Part shown: positions 8,798 through 16,659 of the stretch, in pieces
Layout: every line of letters begins with the position of its first letter
Numbering within the stretch: position 1 is the first letter of the stretch
Assembly (NCBI GenBank): GCA_031972835.1
Contig: DALYDX010000004.1
Location: 1-57,628 of the forward strand
Reading direction: 5' to 3'
Origin: CAZLWF01 sp031972835
GTDB lineage: Bacteria; Patescibacteriota; Minisyncoccia; Phycocordibacterales; UBA9973
Length of the DNA: 57,628 nt
Notes under the pieces: model-generated
The model's database searches: none
What the model was told of the DNA's origin: nothing
The model's input: only the letters and a program-made list of their open reading frames with translations
Program-made: the position numbers and the translations under genes

Positions 8798-9475
8798 ATG
8801 CAAAATCAAAAAGACACCATTGATGCGCTTTTCAAAGCAGGAGCACATTTTGGATACTCAAAGACGAGACGACACTCATCTGCGAAGAAGTTTATCTTCG
8901 GAACAAAAAACAAAGTCGACATTATTGACCTCGAGAAAACATTTGTGATGCTCGAGAACGCAAAGAAAGTTATGGCTGACCTAAAAGCAGGTGGCAAAAT
9001 AATTCTCTTTGTTGGAACAAAACCTGAGGCTCGCGAGATCATCCGATCTACTGCAAGTTCTCTCGGTATGCCATATGTGGCTGATCGTTGGGTTGGAGGA
9101 CTTCTTACAAACTTCCCTGAAGTAAAGAAGCGAATCGCAAAGTTCGAAGATATCAAGACCAAGAAAGAAAAGAACGAACTTGATATGTTTACTAAAAAGG
9201 AAAGACTCCTAATCGAGAAGGACCTAGAACGTATGACTCACAATTTCGGTGGAGTATCCACAATGAAGAGAATCCCAGACGCAATGTTTGTGGTTGACCC
9301 AAAGAAAGAGATCATCGCAGTAACTGAAGCTTTGAAATCTGGAATCCCAGTAATTGCATTACTAAACACTGACTGTGATCTTAAATCTGTTACTTTCCCA
9401 ATACTTGCAAATGATGGTTCACGTGGAAGTATCGGATACATCGTAGATACACTCAAAGAAACATTAATTGATTAA
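8798..9475 (+). CDS. rpsB: 30S ribosomal protein S2
   Basis: S2 binds the head-body junction of the 30S subunit. The 225-residue protein shows the family hallmarks: LFKAGAHFGYSKTRRH at the start, VDIIDLEKT, ILFVGTKPEAREII, YVADRWVGGLLTNF, PDAMFVVDPKKEIIAVTEAL, and a C-terminal NDGSRGSIGYIVDTL. It is followed after 32 nt by tsf, the conserved bacterial gene order. No Shine-Dalgarno sequence is obvious. Confidence 0.98.
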   Translation: MQNQKDTIDALFKAGAHFGYSKTRRHSSAKKFIFGTKNKVDIIDLEKTFVMLENAKKVMADLKAGGKIILFVGTKPEAREIIRSTASSLGMPYVADRWVGGLLTNFPEVKKRIAKFEDIKTKKEKNELDMFTKKERLLIEKDLERMTHNFGGVSTMKRIPDAMFVVDPKKEIIAVTEALKSGIPVIALLNTDCDLKSVTFPILANDGSRGSIGYIVDTLKETLID

Positions 9476-9507
9476 AAAATTAAAAGATCTTTTTAGAATA
9501 AATAAAT

Positions 9508-10293
9508 ATGTCTATACAAATATCAACTGAAGAAGTTAAAAAGTTACGTGATGCTACAGGAGTATCTGTAATGCAATGTAAAAAAGCTCTCGAAGAAACC
9601 GAAGGCGATATGGAGAAAGCTATCATGCTTCTCAAGAAAAAATCTAGTGACATAGCTAGCAAGAAATCTGACCGTGAAGCTCTAGCTGGAATTGTAGTTA
9701 TAAAGCAAAGTGAAGGTAAAGCAATAATGCTAACTCTAAACTGTGAGACTGACTTCGTAGCTAAAAACGACGACTTTATAGCGCTTGCAAACAAACTTGG
9801 AGATTTAGCTCTTAGTGATGGAGTAGAGGCGACAGTAGCAAAATCTGAAGGCGAAATCAGTCCAGTAGTTCAGAAGATTGGAGAAAATATAAAGCTTGGT
9901 GGAATACAGGAATACACAGGCGCAGTTATCGGATCATACACCCACAATGGCAAGGCTGGAGTTGTTGTGACACTATCAGGAGGCACAGAAGACCTCGCAC
10001 GCGACATAGCAATGCATATCGCAGCTATGAAGCCTGAGTTCGCAACACGAGAAAGCGTACCAAGTGAGAGTATAGATATGGCTCGCGAGCTCTTTTCAAA
10101 AGAAGTTAACGAGAGCGACAAACCTGAAGATATGAAAGCAAAAATATTGGAAGGTAAAGTTGATGCATACTTCAAAGACCTAACACTTGTAGATCAGTCA
10201 TTTGTAAAAAATCCTGAAAAGACAATCGGACAACTCTTGAAAGAATCCGGCGATATACAAGTTCTCGGGTTTGCAAGAAATAGTGTAATATAA
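9508..10293 (+). CDS. tsf: Elongation factor Ts
   Basis: EF-Ts is the guanine nucleotide exchange factor for EF-Tu. The UBA-like N-terminal domain carries LRDATGVSVMQCKKALEE. The core contains TDFVAKNDDFIALA, the TDFVA motif that inserts next to the EF-Tu nucleotide site. The 261-residue length is usual for compact EF-Ts. It ends 4 nt before the next gene, so the three genes from rpsB onward form one operon. Confidence 0.97.
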   Translation: MSIQISTEEVKKLRDATGVSVMQCKKALEETEGDMEKAIMLLKKKSSDIASKKSDREALAGIVVIKQSEGKAIMLTLNCETDFVAKNDDFIALANKLGDLALSDGVEATVAKSEGEISPVVQKIGENIKLGGIQEYTGAVIGSYTHNGKAGVVVTLSGGTEDLARDIAMHIAAMKPEFATRESVPSESIDMARELFSKEVNESDKPEDMKAKILEGKVDAYFKDLTLVDQSFVKNPEKTIGQLLKESGDIQVLGFARNSVI

Positions 10294-10297
10294 AGAG

Positions 10298-10834
10298 ATG
10301 CTTGCTTTAATTATCATATTTTTTCTAATACTTCTAGCGACTGTCATCTTTCTGATGTACAAAACTGGTCAGATCAGATCTGGTAAGCTTCCGTATGAAA
10401 AAAAGCATGAGTTTGGAGACAAGGACACTTGGTTAAAACAACACATAAAGATATATGCCAAATCTATATCTAGAATACTTTCAGAAATATTATTTAGTAT
10501 ATTGATCTGGTGTTTTAAAAACTGGGTTAGATTGAATCGAAAGCTTTATAAATCTATAAAGAGTAAGTTCCCAGAGATAGGATATATTCTAGGAGATAAA
10601 CCGAAATTAAAAAATCCAAATGAATCTACTCCTCTATCGAGCTACATTGCAGATATAAAAGAACATCAGCAAAATATTAGGAACAACGGTGATGCAGATG
10701 TAGTAGTGCAACAAATAGAGATAGTAGAAGAGATTGTGGTTACCCCAATAGAAAAACCCAAGCAAGTACGCAAGAGACGCCTGAAGGTAAAGAGTGAGGA
10801 TCCGGGACTTGATAATGAATCTCTAAAATTGTAG
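10298..10834 (+). CDS. Membrane-anchored hypothetical protein downstream of tsf
   Basis: The 178-residue product begins with a strong membrane segment (about residues 2-20). A second hydrophobic amphipathic stretch lies near 58-75. The C-terminal tail is long and polar, ending in a Lys/Arg-rich cluster (KPKQVRKRRLKVKSED) and an acidic end. I do not recognise a family. In many bacteria pyrH or frr follows tsf; neither is here. The 4-nt spacing indicates translation from the same mRNA as tsf. Confidence 0.7.
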   Translation: MLALIIIFFLILLATVIFLMYKTGQIRSGKLPYEKKHEFGDKDTWLKQHIKIYAKSISRILSEILFSILIWCFKNWVRLNRKLYKSIKSKFPEIGYILGDKPKLKNPNESTPLSSYIADIKEHQQNIRNNGDADVVVQQIEIVEEIVVTPIEKPKQVRKRRLKVKSEDPGLDNESLKL

Positions 10835-10881
10835 TATATAGAAGTTGTAAATTGAATAGATAGATATTTCGCCCCCTGCGA

Positions 10882-10954
10882 GCCGCTTTAGCTCAGTTGG
10901 TAGAGCAACGGTTTTGTAAACCGTAGGTCCTCGGTTCAAGCCCGAGAAGCGGCT
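10882..10954 (+). tRNA. tRNA-Thr (anticodon TGT)
   Basis: It folds as a complete cloverleaf. The acceptor stem is GCCGCTT/AAGCGGC, the D stem GCTC/GAGC, the anticodon stem ACGGT/ACCGT with loop TTTGTAA, and the T stem CTCGG/CCGAG with loop TTCAAGC. The anticodon TGT reads ACA. The discriminator base is T and CCA is not encoded, so it must be added by a nucleotidyltransferase. An outer inverted repeat (CCCCCT at 10872-10877, AGGGGG at 10958-10963) extends the acceptor and probably acts in precursor folding or RNase P processing. Confidence 0.97.
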
Positions 10955-10967
10955 CATAGGGGGTGAA

Positions 10968-11014
10968 ACTACTAAGCAAAAAGAAGGATTTTATCCTTCT
11001 TTTTGCTTAGTAGT
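10968..11014. terminator. Long bidirectional terminator hairpin
   Basis: A perfect 22-bp stem (10968-10989 with 10993-11014) with a 3-nt loop serves the tRNA-Thr transcript on the plus strand. It also overlaps the last codons and stop of the convergent gene on the minus strand. Confidence 0.88.
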
Positions 11015-11278
11015 GATATAACCCTCACTTCGCAGAATCTCTGCCTTCCTCCTTACCCCTCGATTATATCTACCAAGTGCACCACTAGAACATATAACTC
11101 TATGACATGGTATTTTAGGATTATAATTTTTAGATAATACTGTGCCTACAGCTCGATATGCATTTGGGCTACCAGCACGCCTTGCCACCTCTTTATAAGT
11201 AAGAACACTTCCCTTCGGGATACTCGAGACAACCTTGTATACAGAATTCTTGAAAGATAGCTTAGTGTTCTTTTTCAT
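10991..11278 (-). CDS. O6-alkylguanine-DNA alkyltransferase, DNA-binding/catalytic domain only
   Basis: The 95-residue protein corresponds to the C-terminal domain of Ada/Ogt/MGMT. SVYKVVSSIPKGSVLTYKEVA leads into the helix-turn-helix RAVGTVLSKN. The active-site loop IPCHRVI follows, with the methyl-acceptor Cys58 retained, and then SSGALGRYNRG. The usual N-terminal ribonuclease-H-like domain is absent. Since the cysteine is intact, direct reversal of O6-alkylguanine is plausible, in contrast to the Trp-bearing relative at the window end. It is convergent with the tRNA gene, and its last codons lie in the shared terminator. Confidence 0.88.
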   Translation of the reverse strand: MKKNTKLSFKNSVYKVVSSIPKGSVLTYKEVARRAGSPNAYRAVGTVLSKNYNPKIPCHRVICSSGALGRYNRGVRRKAEILRSEGYITTKQKEG

Positions 11279-11289
11279 ACTAAAATAAT

Positions 11290-12015
11290 TTATATAGAAA
11301 AATATTTAATATCAATCATACCTCCAAGTGTACTAATCGGAACTTCTACTTTTACCAATCCTATAGAATACGGAGCAACAGCATATGGAGGAAAAATAAA
11401 GAAAATACTGTTGTCGGTAGTATAAAATTTCTCAAAATTTTCCTTTGTTTGTCCTGCGCCAGATTCTATCGTATCTATATCTGACTTATCACCCAAGAGA
11501 TTTTCTAATTTATTTTTAACAACTTCTGATAGAGCTGGTACATAACCGTCTTTTGAAAACAACATATCCAAAGTTATAGTATTTCCATTTGTGTCATATG
11601 AAAAAGTTCTTATATCTTCAAAACCATGCGCACCGCCTGTATATATATAAGTTGTGACTATGTATGTCTTTATATTTTTAGACTCCTGTATTTCATAATT
11701 GATAGTTAAGTCGGACTTGTAATTTTGCTCTATACCACCCACACCTGCATTCATTTTAAAAGACGTAACCGCACTATCCATATAAGCAACAACAGTAGGA
11801 TCTTCACCTTCTGGATAATGCACTTCTATAGAGTAATCTTCAGTCTCTTCACTGTATACTCTAGGGGCTACTGGAATTTCATCTTTTGTATCTTCAGTGC
11901 TATTTGAAAAATCAGATACATCAGGTCTACTAAAATCAGGACCGAGCTCTACAAGACCCCAGATAAAAGCTATAACCACAAGGAGGAAAATAGGCAAAAG
12001 TAATCTTTTCTTCAT
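11290..12015 (-). CDS. Exported DUF4163/DUF3298-like protein (RsiV/PdaC-type domain)
   Basis: The protein has a single N-terminal membrane anchor (KKRLLLPIFLLVVIAFIWGL), a short acidic linker, and a globular domain with TYIVTTYIYTGGAHGFEDIR, ITLDMLFSKDGY and FIFPPYAVAPYSIG. This pattern matches the DUF4163/DUF3298 pair found in RsiV and the PdaC deacetylase N-terminus, which face the outside of the membrane; RsiV binds lysozyme. No catalytic domain is attached, so the role here is unknown. The frame runs 6 codons further up. The ATG at 12015 is chosen because an extended -10 (TGtTACGAT) ends 6 nt before it. Confidence 0.72.
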   Translation of the reverse strand: MKKRLLLPIFLLVVIAFIWGLVELGPDFSRPDVSDFSNSTEDTKDEIPVAPRVYSEETEDYSIEVHYPEGEDPTVVAYMDSAVTSFKMNAGVGGIEQNYKSDLTINYEIQESKNIKTYIVTTYIYTGGAHGFEDIRTFSYDTNGNTITLDMLFSKDGYVPALSEVVKNKLENLLGDKSDIDTIESGAGQTKENFEKFYTTDNSIFFIFPPYAVAPYSIGLVKVEVPISTLGGMIDIKYFSI

Positions 12016-12021
12016 ATGTAT

Positions 12022-12048
12022 ATCGTAACACAAAAATAATGATATAAT
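12022..12048. promoter_or_regulatory. Divergent extended -10 promoters for mscL and the DUF4163-like gene
   Basis: Plus strand: TGaTATAAT with the hexamer at 12043-12048, 8 nt before the mscL ATG. Minus strand: TGtTACGAT with the hexamer at 12022-12027, 6 nt before the ATG at 12015. Both predict transcripts with essentially no 5' leader. Confidence 0.65.
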
Positions 12049-12056
12049 AGACTTAT

Positions 12057-12461
12057 ATGCTTAAAGAATTTAAAGAATTTGCAATAAAAGGAAATGTTAT
12101 AGATTTGGCGGTCGGTGTGGTTATAGGTAGTGCATTTGGTAAAATTGTGAGCTCTCTAGTGAGCGACATAATCATGCCTCCACTTGGACTACTTCTAGGA
12201 AACATAGACTTTTCTAAGAAAGTTTTTATTCTAAAACCTGAGACACTCTCCCTGCCTGCTATAACAATGAACTACGGATTATTTATAAATAATTGTATAG
12301 ATTTTATAATAGTGGCCTTTTCTATATTTATAGTTATAAAACAAATCAATAGATTCAAGAGAACAGAGACTGCTTCACAAAACACAAAAGAATGCCCTTT
12401 CTGTATTTCTACTGTCCCTACCAAGGCTACCAAATGCTCCTCTTGCGGATCTACAATATAA
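12057..12461 (+). CDS. mscL: Large-conductance mechanosensitive channel MscL with C-terminal zinc ribbon
   Basis: MscL is the pentameric tension-gated channel that releases solutes on osmotic downshock. The N-terminal helix MLKEFKEFAIKGNVIDLAVG leads into TM1 (IGSAFGKIVSSLVSDIIMPP) and, after a periplasmic loop, into TM2 (about residues 78-96). In place of the usual charged C-terminal helix bundle, residues 113-130 form a CPFC/CSSC zinc ribbon. That is an uncommon ending. The gene has its own near-leaderless promoter and a long bidirectional terminator. Confidence 0.93.
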   Translation: MLKEFKEFAIKGNVIDLAVGVVIGSAFGKIVSSLVSDIIMPPLGLLLGNIDFSKKVFILKPETLSLPAITMNYGLFINNCIDFIIVAFSIFIVIKQINRFKRTETASQNTKECPFCISTVPTKATKCSSCGSTI

Positions 12462-12506
12462 GAATAAAAAAAATCGTAGATCCTAATCTACGATTTTTTT
12501 TATTCT
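12461..12506. terminator. Bidirectional terminator, 21-bp stem
   Basis: A perfect inverted repeat (12461-12481 with 12486-12506, loop CCTA) has A-rich and T-rich outer arms. It serves mscL and the convergent thioredoxin-like gene. Confidence 0.9.
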
Positions 12507-13213
12507 TACTCATCACTATTTGTATCGATTTGTTGTTCTTTTAAAGCTTTTTCTTGATCAATTTTCATTTGAACCAATTCTGGTATTTCATTTTCAATAT
12601 CACTAACACTATTGTATCCAGTATATAGTTTGCCATTTACCACAAGTGCTGGCAATTTCGTATCTTCTATCTTATATATCGATATAAGAGCTCGAAGAGC
12701 AGATAAATCAATATTGTAATCAAAAGAATATACACGCAACTCTGGATAACTCTCTCTAAGTGCAGTCAGGACATATCCTTGTCTAACACACTCACTGCAG
12801 TTTTCACTTGTTGTATAAAAATATAAAATAAAGACTGATTTAGTACCGCAACGCTCAGATATTTTTTTCATCAACAGATAATCTTTTATCTCGAGAAGTG
12901 AATAGTATTTTTTTAGTTGAGTCAGCTCTTCTGATTGATCAAAATTCTTCTCTGTATATGAGATCTTCTCTGCTAAAGAATTCAATTCTTTAGACAATAT
13001 AGTTCCATCAACATCACTACATGCCAATTCTTGGAGAAGTGAGAACTGAGTCTCAGAAGATAGTATGTCCACGGAAATACTATCCTGGATTGATTTTATC
13101 TGATCAATTTTTTTATTTGTAAAATAATTACTCAAAGAAACCGCCACTACAAATATAGTGAGAGTTATCATGAATACCAATATGTATTTTTTCCAATCAA
13201 TTTTTCTTTCCAT
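12506..13213 (-). CDS. Membrane-anchored thioredoxin-fold protein (CSEC active site)
   Basis: One N-terminal membrane helix (about residues 9-29) is followed by a coiled-coil spacer and then a thioredoxin-like domain. The domain has a redox pair Cys139-Ser-Glu-Cys142 in FYTTSENCSECVRQG and a cis-Pro-like KLPALVVNGKLYTG. A glutaredoxin/thioredoxin role outside the membrane, acting on disulfides, is inferred. It starts 4 nt after the glycosyltransferase gene, so the two form an operon. The end of the gene sits in the shared terminator. Confidence 0.75.
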   Translation of the reverse strand: MERKIDWKKYILVFMITLTIFVVAVSLSNYFTNKKIDQIKSIQDSISVDILSSETQFSLLQELACSDVDGTILSKELNSLAEKISYTEKNFDQSEELTQLKKYYSLLEIKDYLLMKKISERCGTKSVFILYFYTTSENCSECVRQGYVLTALRESYPELRVYSFDYNIDLSALRALISIYKIEDTKLPALVVNGKLYTGYNSVSDIENEIPELVQMKIDQEKALKEQQIDTNSDE

Positions 13214-13217
13214 ATAT

Positions 13218-14498
13218 TTATATTGCTCTACCTGGCTTACGTTCTCCTATCCAACTTGACTCCTTGGACTGAAGAGCATTCCAAATAGCCTTCAGTATCC
13301 AAGCTGGAGCGATAATACTGTAAACAATAACGAAATAAAACACATCGACAGTAAGGCCTTTTCTACCCCCACCCATCTTGCGACCTATTAAAAGAGCTAC
13401 AACTATCAAGCTATATAGAACAAAAGACATAAATACGATACCTTCTGTGTTTATATAAAACCAATCAAAAGACCTCATAGAAGACACACCTTCAAATCCT
13501 ACTGTCTGCCAGATAGTCATTTTTTTAGTAATAAATTTTACGACATAAGAAATCCAGATTCCAAATATAGCAACAACTGACAATATGGATATAGCTCCAG
13601 CCGGTAGAGTGAAGAAACCTAGGTTTCCATACTTCTTCTTGAAGAAGAGACGCCTGTAGTCAAAAGCGTTTTTTATAAAACCATAAATCCATCGTAAACG
13701 CTGTTTGTACAAAGCCTTCACGGAACGAGGACTTATAGTATAAACATACGCATCTGGACAATGCTCAATCTTGTGTCCATGTTCATGCATGCGAAGTGCA
13801 ATCTCCTGATCTTCTGTGTTATGAGCTTTTTTGTATAGACCTATCTCGTCAAAAACTTTTTTTCTAAATATAGAAAAAGGTCCAGGTGTAACATGTATTC
13901 CACCCAAAAAACCGAGCATTTTTTTAGTATATATTGCCATATCATATTCTGCTTTTTGAGCTTTCTGCAAAATATTACTTGGTCGATAAACCAATATAGA
14001 CGGTGCAACTGCCATGGTCAGAGGATCAGTAAAGTACGAAACTATGCGCTTTAAAGCCTCCTTGTCGACAAATGAATCCGCGTCGAGTCCACCTATAAGC
14101 TCAGAATTGCTGTGCTCGATACCCCAGTTCATTGCAGTGTGCTTGCCGCCATTTACTTTGCGATGAATTTGTATCTGACTATTCCTACCAAATTTTTGCA
14201 TAATAGACCAAGTTCCATCGATACTACCATCATCAACCAAGATAATCGTGAGTTTATTTTTAGGGTAATCTAGAGCAAGAAGTGAACGCACTGTCTTGTA
14301 CAAAGTCTTCTCCTCGTTATAACAAGGAACTATAATACTGACCGTAGGATATCTCTTGAGAGTAATGTCATTCTTACGTATCACAATATCCTTACGTCGT
14401 TCAATGTAAGTTATAAGGAAAAAAACCTGTACGAAAAGCGACAGGAAGGAAAGACTGTATATTATAGCCGTAGAGGCGCTCGGTATAGAAAAATCCAT
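13218..14498 (-). CDS. Membrane glycosyltransferase, GT2 family (processive type)
   Basis: The protein has an N-terminal membrane helix, a GT-A domain (about residues 50-290), and three C-terminal membrane helices. The domain carries VSIIVPCYNEE, VDDGSIDGTW, the DAD metal motif at 139-141, TEDQEIALRM with the likely catalytic Asp, and QRLRWIYG, the QxxRW-type motif of processive enzymes. The order matches hyaluronan, cellulose or poly-N-acetylglucosamine synthase-like proteins that polymerise and export a surface polysaccharide. The sugar cannot be told from sequence. It is co-transcribed with the CSEC thioredoxin-like gene. Confidence 0.88.
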   Translation of the reverse strand: MDFSIPSASTAIIYSLSFLSLFVQVFFLITYIERRKDIVIRKNDITLKRYPTVSIIVPCYNEEKTLYKTVRSLLALDYPKNKLTIILVDDGSIDGTWSIMQKFGRNSQIQIHRKVNGGKHTAMNWGIEHSNSELIGGLDADSFVDKEALKRIVSYFTDPLTMAVAPSILVYRPSNILQKAQKAEYDMAIYTKKMLGFLGGIHVTPGPFSIFRKKVFDEIGLYKKAHNTEDQEIALRMHEHGHKIEHCPDAYVYTISPRSVKALYKQRLRWIYGFIKNAFDYRRLFFKKKYGNLGFFTLPAGAISILSVVAIFGIWISYVVKFITKKMTIWQTVGFEGVSSMRSFDWFYINTEGIVFMSFVLYSLIVVALLIGRKMGGGRKGLTVDVFYFVIVYSIIAPAWILKAIWNALQSKESSWIGERKPGRAI

Positions 14499-14584
14499 GT
14501 TTTACCACTTTATCACAAAACAGTCCATTTTTCAACATATTTATACATTAGGTTTTTAATATAAAACACGTTAAAATTGACACT

Positions 14585-15316
14585 ATGAATAACGAAGAAA
14601 TAACCACAAAAAAGAAGATTGCCTTATCATTACCAACAGCTATAGTCGTCGCGGGATTCCTGATCGCTATATCTATTTTTGCATCAAATAGTGATCCTAA
14701 ATCAAAAACCAGTACAAACCCAGATCCAGAACTGGCTTTTATAGAGAACACTTTAAATGCTAAAAACTCCGTCGAAGTAGCCCCTATTACCGAGAGAGAC
14801 CACATCAGAGGATCTGTTGATGCACCAATAATAATAGTTGAGTACTCAGACACTGAATGTCCGTTCTGTAAAAGATTCCATGCGACACTCACTCAAATAC
14901 TAGCTGAATATGGAGACAAGGTTGCTTGGGTCTATCGCCACTTCCCTATAGAATCCCTTCACTCAAAAGCTCCGGCCGAGGCTGCTGCTACAGAATGTGC
15001 TTGGGAGCAAGGTGGAGATGAAATGTTTTGGAAATATATCGACGAGATGTATAAAGTAACACCTGCAAACAACGGACTTGATCCAAAGATGATTTACACT
15101 ATCGCAGATACAGTTGGATTAGATAAGGCACCTTTCACAGAGTGCGTAGAAAGTAATAGGTATGCCTCATATGTTGATGAAAACCACGCAGAAGGAGAAA
15201 AAGCTGGTGCAACTGGCACTCCATACAACGTAATAATTGCTGACGGTAAAACTTACCCAATATCAGGCGCACTACCACTTGAAACAATGAAGAAACTTAT
15301 CGACGAACTTTTGTAA
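14585..15316 (+). CDS. DsbA-family thiol-disulfide oxidoreductase, membrane anchored
   Basis: One N-terminal membrane helix (about residues 12-33) is followed by a linker and a DsbA/BdbD-like domain. The redox centre is Cys92-Pro-Phe-Cys95 in YSDTECPFCKRFH, followed by WVYRHFPIESLH, an inserted helical region, and the cis-proline loop GATGTPYNVI near residue 209. Such proteins introduce disulfides into exported proteins. A TAAAAT box 7 nt before the ATG suggests a leaderless transcript. With the CSEC protein nearby, the window encodes two extracytoplasmic thiol enzymes. Confidence 0.88.
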   Translation: MNNEEITTKKKIALSLPTAIVVAGFLIAISIFASNSDPKSKTSTNPDPELAFIENTLNAKNSVEVAPITERDHIRGSVDAPIIIVEYSDTECPFCKRFHATLTQILAEYGDKVAWVYRHFPIESLHSKAPAEAAATECAWEQGGDEMFWKYIDEMYKVTPANNGLDPKMIYTIADTVGLDKAPFTECVESNRYASYVDENHAEGEKAGATGTPYNVIIADGKTYPISGALPLETMKKLIDELL

Positions 15317-15324
15317 AATATACA

Positions 15325-15367
15325 ATATAAAAAATACCCTCGCTGAATGCGAGGGTATTTTTTATAT
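15325..15367. terminator. Bidirectional terminator, 19-bp stem
   Basis: A perfect stem (15325-15343 with 15349-15367, loop TGAAT) with a GC-rich core and A/T outer arms lies between the DsbA-like gene and rpoD, which converge here. Confidence 0.92.
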
Positions 15368-16644
15368 TAATCGAAATAATTTTTGAGTCTTAATATTTTG
15401 TCATTTTGACGAAGCTTTTCGTGTACTTTCGCCTCAATCTGACGTATACGTTCACGAGTAACACCGAATTCCTGTCCTACCTCTTCTAAAGTGTGCTGTA
15501 CTCCATCCATGAGACCATAACGCATCTCTAGGATCTTCTTTTCTTTTGGTGAAAGCTCGTCCAACACTTCACGAATCTTATCTGACAAGATTCTACGTGA
15601 AGACTCCTGATCAGGACGAAGTATTTTGTCGTCTGGAATAAATTCTCCTCGAGTAGATTTCTCGTCATCGTCTCCAATAGGCTGTTCAAGAGAGATAGTC
15701 TCCTGGTTGATATTTTCAATCACATGAACCTTTTCAACGTCTATTCCCATCTCAGTCGCGATTTCCTCTGCTAGAGGCTCGCGTCCCAAGTCTTGAGAAA
15801 GACGTCTGACTACTTGTTTATATTTAGAAATTGTCTCCACCATGTGCACAGGAATACGAATAGTGCGAGACTGATCAGCTAGAGCACGAGTTATAGACTG
15901 GCGAATCCACCAAGTCGCATATGTAGAAAATTTATAACCTTTTGTCCAATCGAACTTTTCAACTGCCTTGAAAAGTCCCAAGTTCCCTTCCTGAATCAGG
16001 TCTAGGAGTGTAAGATCAGAACTTCGTCCAACATATTTTTTTGCAATAGAAACAACAAGACGTAAGTTTGCTCGAGCAAGAAGATTCTTTGCTTCCAGAT
16101 CTCCACGTTCAATTCTACGAGCTAGCTCCTTTTCTTCATGAGCTTGGATGAGTGGATATTGTCCAATCTCTTTTAAATATATTTGAATTGAGTCATACGA
16201 AGAGTGATCTTTCCCGTGTTTGTATTCTGACTTTTCTTTTGGACCATCTATATCTAGTAAGTTTCCACCTTCGAGTACATCAATACCTGCCACGGTAAAT
16301 TTGTCGTAGAGTTCATCCAAGAAAAGAATATTGTTCTCAATATCCGGAAATACTTGCAGAATTTCATCGTAAGTTATAAACCCTCTTTTTCTACCTTTTT
16401 CTATAAGTAAACCTGACTTCTGTTCAAGTAACAGAGCTTTTTTTTCAAGTGAATTCAGTTTCTGGCCTAGGGGTTTTGATTTAACTTTTGATGCATTTGC
16501 TTTTGCATACTCAGCCTTACGTGTAGCTGGAGTAGAAATAACAGGAACTTTTTTAGATACCTTCTTTTTTGGTGCAACTTTTTTTGCTTTTTTCTTTTTG
16601 GCTGGGGCGACTTTCTTCTTTTTTGTGGCAGTTTTTTTGTTCAT
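15367..16644 (-). CDS. rpoD: Primary sigma factor (RpoD/SigA)
   Basis: This is the housekeeping sigma-70 factor. Region 1.2 starts near YDSIQIYLKEIGQYPL. Region 2 has LARANLRLVVSIAKKY and the -10 recognition helix KGYKFSTYATWWIRQSI. Region 3 has IPVHMVETISKY. Region 4.2 has LEEVGQEFGVTRERIRQIEAK. The first ~37 residues are almost only Lys, Ala, Pro and Val, resembling a histone H1-type tail, placed before a region 1.1-like segment. The gene lies 15 nt downstream of dnaG, the classical macromolecular synthesis order without rpsU. Confidence 0.97.
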   Translation of the reverse strand: MNKKTATKKKKVAPAKKKKAKKVAPKKKVSKKVPVISTPATRKAEYAKANASKVKSKPLGQKLNSLEKKALLLEQKSGLLIEKGRKRGFITYDEILQVFPDIENNILFLDELYDKFTVAGIDVLEGGNLLDIDGPKEKSEYKHGKDHSSYDSIQIYLKEIGQYPLIQAHEEKELARRIERGDLEAKNLLARANLRLVVSIAKKYVGRSSDLTLLDLIQEGNLGLFKAVEKFDWTKGYKFSTYATWWIRQSITRALADQSRTIRIPVHMVETISKYKQVVRRLSQDLGREPLAEEIATEMGIDVEKVHVIENINQETISLEQPIGDDDEKSTRGEFIPDDKILRPDQESSRRILSDKIREVLDELSPKEKKILEMRYGLMDGVQHTLEEVGQEFGVTRERIRQIEAKVHEKLRQNDKILRLKNYFD

Positions 16645-16659
16645 TTTTTATTCTTTTAA

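Noticed and set aside
10871..10965. tRNA-Thr as an integration (att) site
   Set aside because: No integrase and no direct repeat of the tRNA 3' end is visible nearby. The flanking CCCCCT/AGGGGG pair is inverted and fits precursor RNA folding.
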